A stretch of 64,000 bases of DNA from Bacteroidia bacterium (GTDB lineage: Bacteria; Bacteroidota; Bacteroidia; Bacteroidales; Bacteroidaceae). The translations under genes and the position numbers were made by a program. The stretch is from positions 1 through 64,000 of the forward strand of contig RZZX01000003.1 of assembly GCA_009929715.1 (NCBI GenBank), read 5' to 3'. Below the pieces are notes generated by a model. It was not told the DNA's origin. It saw only the letters and a list, made by a program, of their open reading frames with translations, and made no database searches. Below are positions 59,731 to 64,000 of the stretch, in pieces (the stretch's first letter is position 1; every line of letters begins with the position of its first letter).

Positions 59731-59848
59731 CCATCTTGTCCGATAACAATATGGCGAGAACCTTACCTTGAAAATTCCCGCCATACGTCATCGAAGCTTG
59801 TTATACTGAAAAAGGATTAATTCAATCTTATCACCTTAAAACAACCTA

Positions 59849-61309
59849 TTACTTCGCCAAGTTGGGATTCAAATCCACCTGATTCTGTGGAATCGGATAG
59901 AACTCATCGCCAGCTTTAAATCCAGGTAATACAGAAGCAGCCTTACCCGTGCGTACCAAGTCGAAGAAACGCTCTCCCCACTCCATCGCCAGTTCAGCAC
60001 GACGCTCGTCCAAGATCTGATCGACAGTGACTTGAGTCAGTTCCGGCATCTCGGCCCGGCGACGCACCTCGTTGAACGGCACATCCCCACTCTCACCCAA
60101 ACGCACTTTCGCTTCGGCATTCATCAACAACACATCGGCATAACGAATCATCCGGATGTTATTATTCATCCCATATTCCACCCGTCCGGGCGTCATCTGA
60201 TTGGCCGGTGTATACACCTTACCGTTGTAACAATCCGGTTCACCCGGTTGCCCAGGCTTAATAAAATCGTCGGACGGTGTTTTCGCATTAGTCCACAACA
60301 AAGTCGTAACCTGACGCACCTTCTCGCCACGTTCTGCCATAAACGCCTTCAACGCCTGACTAGGCACCATGAAGCCCCAACCCTGAACAGGATTATCATT
60401 GCCACGCGGTCCTTGGAAAGCAAACCACGCATCAGAAGTCACCACTTCACCACTGCCGGTACCAAAATCGGTAAACTGAAGTTCGAAAAGCGACTCATTA
60501 GAGAGCTTACCAGGTATTTTAAACAATTGGTAGAAATCGTTATACAACGCAAACTTCTTAGAAGCAATAATCTCATTTGTAGTTGTTTTCACCGTATTAA
60601 AGTCGCCATCTAGCAAAGCCAGCTTAGCCTTTAGTGCCAAAGCACTGTAGCGAGTGACCGCCCCCGGCTTATCGGCCAACTCATTCGGGCGAGCATCAGG
60701 CAACTGTTTGGCACAGTCGTCCAATTCCGTTTGAATAAACCGGCGCAACGTCTCCTTATCAGTCAACTTCAAGTTCAGAGCCTTATTATCGATCATCAAC
60801 GGAGCATCGCCCCACAACTGCGTGATGCGGAAAAACGCAAAAGCCCGTAAGAAACGCACCTCCGCCTTATACGCTGTCAGCCTATTCCGATCAGCCTCCG
60901 AGGTGACATGCAACCCATAATTATCTAAAGCCTCCAGAGCCGCATTCGATGAGCTGACCACATTATAAAGTCCTTCCCACATACCATTCAGCGCCCAATA
61001 CCCTTTAATTTTAGCGTAACTAAACTCCTTACAGTACTGAAACTCAATCTGATCGTTAGGATTCGATCCCTTATTCACATCATCGCCACGCACACTAATC
61101 AGCCCCAGTGCTCCCCAGAAAGAGAGCTTCCGACGTGTTACCCCATAGATACCCGACACCGGTTTATACATCTCGCTGAGATTAGTATAGTCCACATCCT
61201 CCGTCGGCACACTGTTTTCGGGACGTTTATCAAGAAAATCACTACAACTCACCAAGGCTGAAGAAAAAGCCAGTAGCAAACAAACCTTTTTTATGCTATT
61301 ATATTTCAT
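59849..61309 (-). CDS. SusD/RagB family nutrient-binding outer membrane lipoprotein
   Basis: Lipobox LVSCSDFLDKRPENSV; LRAFAFFRITQLWGDAPLM; NEVRRRAEMPELT; DERRAELAMEWGERFFDLVRTG. Confidence 0.95.
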   Translation of the reverse strand: MKYNSIKKVCLLLAFSSALVSCSDFLDKRPENSVPTEDVDYTNLSEMYKPVSGIYGVTRRKLSFWGALGLISVRGDDVNKGSNPNDQIEFQYCKEFSYAKIKGYWALNGMWEGLYNVVSSSNAALEALDNYGLHVTSEADRNRLTAYKAEVRFLRAFAFFRITQLWGDAPLMIDNKALNLKLTDKETLRRFIQTELDDCAKQLPDARPNELADKPGAVTRYSALALKAKLALLDGDFNTVKTTTNEIIASKKFALYNDFYQLFKIPGKLSNESLFELQFTDFGTGSGEVVTSDAWFAFQGPRGNDNPVQGWGFMVPSQALKAFMAERGEKVRQVTTLLWTNAKTPSDDFIKPGQPGEPDCYNGKVYTPANQMTPGRVEYGMNNNIRMIRYADVLLMNAEAKVRLGESGDVPFNEVRRRAEMPELTQVTVDQILDERRAELAMEWGERFFDLVRTGKAASVLPGFKAGDEFYPIPQNQVDLNPNLAK

Positions 61310-61331
61310 CGTTGTCTTTCAATTAAATGGA

Positions 61332-64000
61332 TTAATAACTCATTCTCAAGCCCAGCGTGTAAGTAGCCGCCAAAGGATAAACCTGATTATCAAAACCAAT
61401 CCCCCCCACTTCCGGTGTAAATCCGTTCGATTTAAAGGATGTATAAGGACGTTCGGCAGTTAGACTTAAGCGCATGCTAGGCATCAGGAACGTGCCCAAC
61501 TTCCGTGCAGGGAACGTATAAGCTGCCTGAATATTCTGAATACGGAAATACGAACCATCTTCTACAAAGAAGGAGCTGAACTTAGACATATTCCACGGAT
61601 TAATCGTTCCCAAGGCCGAAGGATAAGAATTAGTCGATCCCTCGCCCGTCCAACGGTTCTCTACCATATCGGCATCATAATTGATATCGCCCTGCCATCT
61701 TCTGTTGCCCCGTTTACGGTTCACAATCTTGCTCCCCGATTGACCTTGCATAGCCACCGACAACTCAAACTGTTTATACGAGAATCCCAAATTCAAACCA
61801 TAAGTGAAGTTCGGGATATACGAACCCAAGATCACACGATCCTTATCATCAATCGCCTTATCTCCATTCACATCACGGTATTTAAAATCACCCGGCTTCA
61901 AGCCATTCGCTTTAGCAATAGGATCCGCATCGACCTCAGCTTGATTCTGATAAACCCCCACCATCTGAAGGCCATAGTAAGAGTTAAACGCTTCGCCCAC
62001 CTTCGTAATGGTACGGAACTCCGCCGATCCACCATAAATATACGGCAAACCATTAAGTGATTTCACCTCGTTGTGAATGGTAGTCAGGTTAGCGCCGACA
62101 TAATAGGCAAAGTCACGCCCTATTTTATCCTGCCAGTTCAAGCTCACCTCCACACCAGAGTTAAGCACCTTACCATAATTACCTAACAAAGAACCCAATC
62201 CCATAGGCAGCGGTGCCGAGAAAGCCAAATCCTCCGTAGTACGGTGATAATAATCCACTTCCGCTCCCAATCTATTCTGAAGCAGCTTAGCATCCACGCC
62301 GAAGTTATACTCATCGACCACCTCCCATTTCAAATAATTAAAGAAAGACAAGTTGGTATAACCCGGTATAGCCGAAGAGCCAAAGATTCCCGATGTACCC
62401 ATGTTCTGTGTGATAGACGCAAAGCCATCATTCGCCTGCACATTATTATTTCCTAGGCGTCCCCAGCTAGCACGCAACTTCAAGAAGTCGAACACCTGCT
62501 GTTTCTTCATAAACGCCTCGTTGGATAAATTCCATGCCACCCCAACCGATGGGAAATAGCCCCACTTCTCTTGGTACTTCGTTGTCCCATCGGCACGCAT
62601 GGTAGCCGAGACATAATATTTACCAGCAAAGTCGTAGCTCACCCGTCCGAAGTAAGACTCACCTCTATAAGACGTCCCGTTATCATCCACCGTCCGTCCG
62701 GTCGACGAACCCTTATTCAAGTACTTATACTCATCATACAAGCCATTCACACCCGTTGCCGAACCTTTCAAGTTCCGTGAGTTCTCACTTCTAAGCGACT
62801 GTCCAACCATCACAGTCAACGCATGCTGTCCAAATGCTTTCTGATAAGTCAAGGTATGATCCAACACCCAGTTGCGGTTAAAATCATTCACCTTCTCTAG
62901 ATTCGACACCTTATTTTCTTGTCCGCCACCCACTTTGTACGCCTCAACAAACGTTCTATTCTGAGCAAAAGAGATATCCTGACTAAACATCGATTTAAAC
63001 TTCAAGTTCTTATCCTTCAAGAATGAAATCTCAGCATAAAACACCGGCAATATTTGAACACCTTCATACAACTTATCCGAGTAGTACGCTTTCGCCATCG
63101 GGTTACTGAAGTACCCAGCCAATCCAATCTGACTCGGCGAAGCAAACTTCATCGGGAAGGCATCGGCCGCCGAGCGATTCTCATCATACACCGGCATGAT
63201 AGGCGGTGCCACATAAGCACTCTCCCACGCTGCATTAGCACCATCCACCTTATTGACATGACTCACCACCATGCTCGTTCCAAGTTTCAACCACTCATAC
63301 GGCATATAATCGGCGTTAGTACGTAAGTTCAGGCGGTCGAAGTAATTCTCGACATTCATGATACCATCTTGTTTAAAGTAACTCAGACCCACAGAATAAG
63401 TGGTTTTATCCGTTCCGCCACTGATATCCAAGCTATGGTTTTGAATCATCGCTGTACGTAGCAACTCCTTATACCAATCGGTACTCACCGCTGGCATCAC
63501 CGCATTAGCATCGCCACCCCACAAATTGATCGAATTCATCAAAATCGCTTTATCCGTTGGGCTATTCTTCTCCAATTGCATTTGAGCATACTGAGCCGAG
63601 TTGGCCATCTGGAGTTTATTAGTAGCCTGTTGAAAGCCGATATAGCCATCGTATGTCACAGTGGCTTTACTATTTCTCGTTCCTTTCTTTGTGGTAATAA
63701 TCACCACCCCATTGGCCGCTCTTACGCCATAAATAGAGGCAGCAGAGGCATCTTTTAAGATCGACATATCTTGAATATCGGTCGAATTCAAGAAGTCGAT
63801 GTTACTGTAAAACATCCCATCCACCACATAAAGCGGTTCCGATTTAGTGAGCGAACCTACGCCACGGATCTGCACCGATGGTGCCGCTCCCGGAGCTCCA
63901 TTACTCACAATCTTGACGCCGGCTACCTTGCCTTGCAAAGCCCCCATCACTGAACTAGTAGGATGCTTCACCAGATCTTCCGATTTCACCACCGCAATAG
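61332..64000 (-). CDS. SusC/RagA family TonB-dependent receptor, N-terminus beyond the window
   Basis: Plug-domain motifs PSVQIRGVGSLTKSEPLYVVDGMFY and MSILKDASAASIYGVRAANGVVIITTKKG; barrel to C-terminus. Confidence 0.93.
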   Translation of the reverse strand, partial: IAVVKSEDLVKHPTSSVMGALQGKVAGVKIVSNGAPGAAPSVQIRGVGSLTKSEPLYVVDGMFYSNIDFLNSTDIQDMSILKDASAASIYGVRAANGVVIITTKKGTRNSKATVTYDGYIGFQQATNKLQMANSAQYAQMQLEKNSPTDKAILMNSINLWGGDANAVMPAVSTDWYKELLRTAMIQNHSLDISGGTDKTTYSVGLSYFKQDGIMNVENYFDRLNLRTNADYMPYEWLKLGTSMVVSHVNKVDGANAAWESAYVAPPIMPVYDENRSAADAFPMKFASPSQIGLAGYFSNPMAKAYYSDKLYEGVQILPVFYAEISFLKDKNLKFKSMFSQDISFAQNRTFVEAYKVGGGQENKVSNLEKVNDFNRNWVLDHTLTYQKAFGQHALTVMVGQSLRSENSRNLKGSATGVNGLYDEYKYLNKGSSTGRTVDDNGTSYRGESYFGRVSYDFAGKYYVSATMRADGTTKYQEKWGYFPSVGVAWNLSNEAFMKKQQVFDFLKLRASWGRLGNNNVQANDGFASITQNMGTSGIFGSSAIPGYTNLSFFNYLKWEVVDEYNFGVDAKLLQNRLGAEVDYYHRTTEDLAFSAPLPMGLGSLLGNYGKVLNSGVEVSLNWQDKIGRDFAYYVGANLTTIHNEVKSLNGLPYIYGGSAEFRTITKVGEAFNSYYGLQMVGVYQNQAEVDADPIAKANGLKPGDFKYRDVNGDKAIDDKDRVILGSYIPNFTYGLNLGFSYKQFELSVAMQGQSGSKIVNRKRGNRRWQGDINYDADMVENRWTGEGSTNSYPSALGTINPWNMSKFSSFFVEDGSYFRIQNIQAAYTFPARKLGTFLMPSMRLSLTAERPYTSFKSNGFTPEVGGIGFDNQVYPLAATYTLGLRMSY

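Overview
This 64-kb window looks like a chromosomal segment from a Bacteroides-like member of the Bacteroidales. The evidence is the gene content, the SusC/SusD pair, and recurrent -7 boxes matching TAnnTTTG. Most of it is housekeeping: lysS, gpsA, pgi, tRNA-Arg(CCG), asnA, ung, an LptD-like protein, an amidase, an MlaD/MCE protein, dnaA, a class II RNR, rpsF-rpsR-rplI, an RprX/RprY-like two-component system, an EF-G paralogue, hemW, queA, glmM, nrnA-like, comEC, rpe, fmt, a ClC channel, Sua5/YrdC, cysK and metY. It also holds a four-gene polyferredoxin/aldo-keto-reductase operon and, at the right edge, a polysaccharide-utilisation locus cut off inside susC. I see no prophage, transposon, CRISPR array or defence island. 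The best candidates for undescribed biology are non-coding. (1) A 31-codon leader ORF upstream of metY ends in Met-Cys-Cys-stop, and those codons lie inside a 20-bp palindrome, which suggests cysteine-responsive attenuation. (2) cysK and metY share a promoter element, TACCA-N9-TATTTC-N19-TACTTTTG, suggesting a sulfur-regulon operator. (3) Four 22-bp palindromic units in a 675-bp gene-free region are together bounded by a 17-bp perfect inverted repeat. (4) Two divergent gene pairs have -7 boxes separated by only 1-2 bp. All functional statements are inferences from sequence; no searches or folding programs were run.
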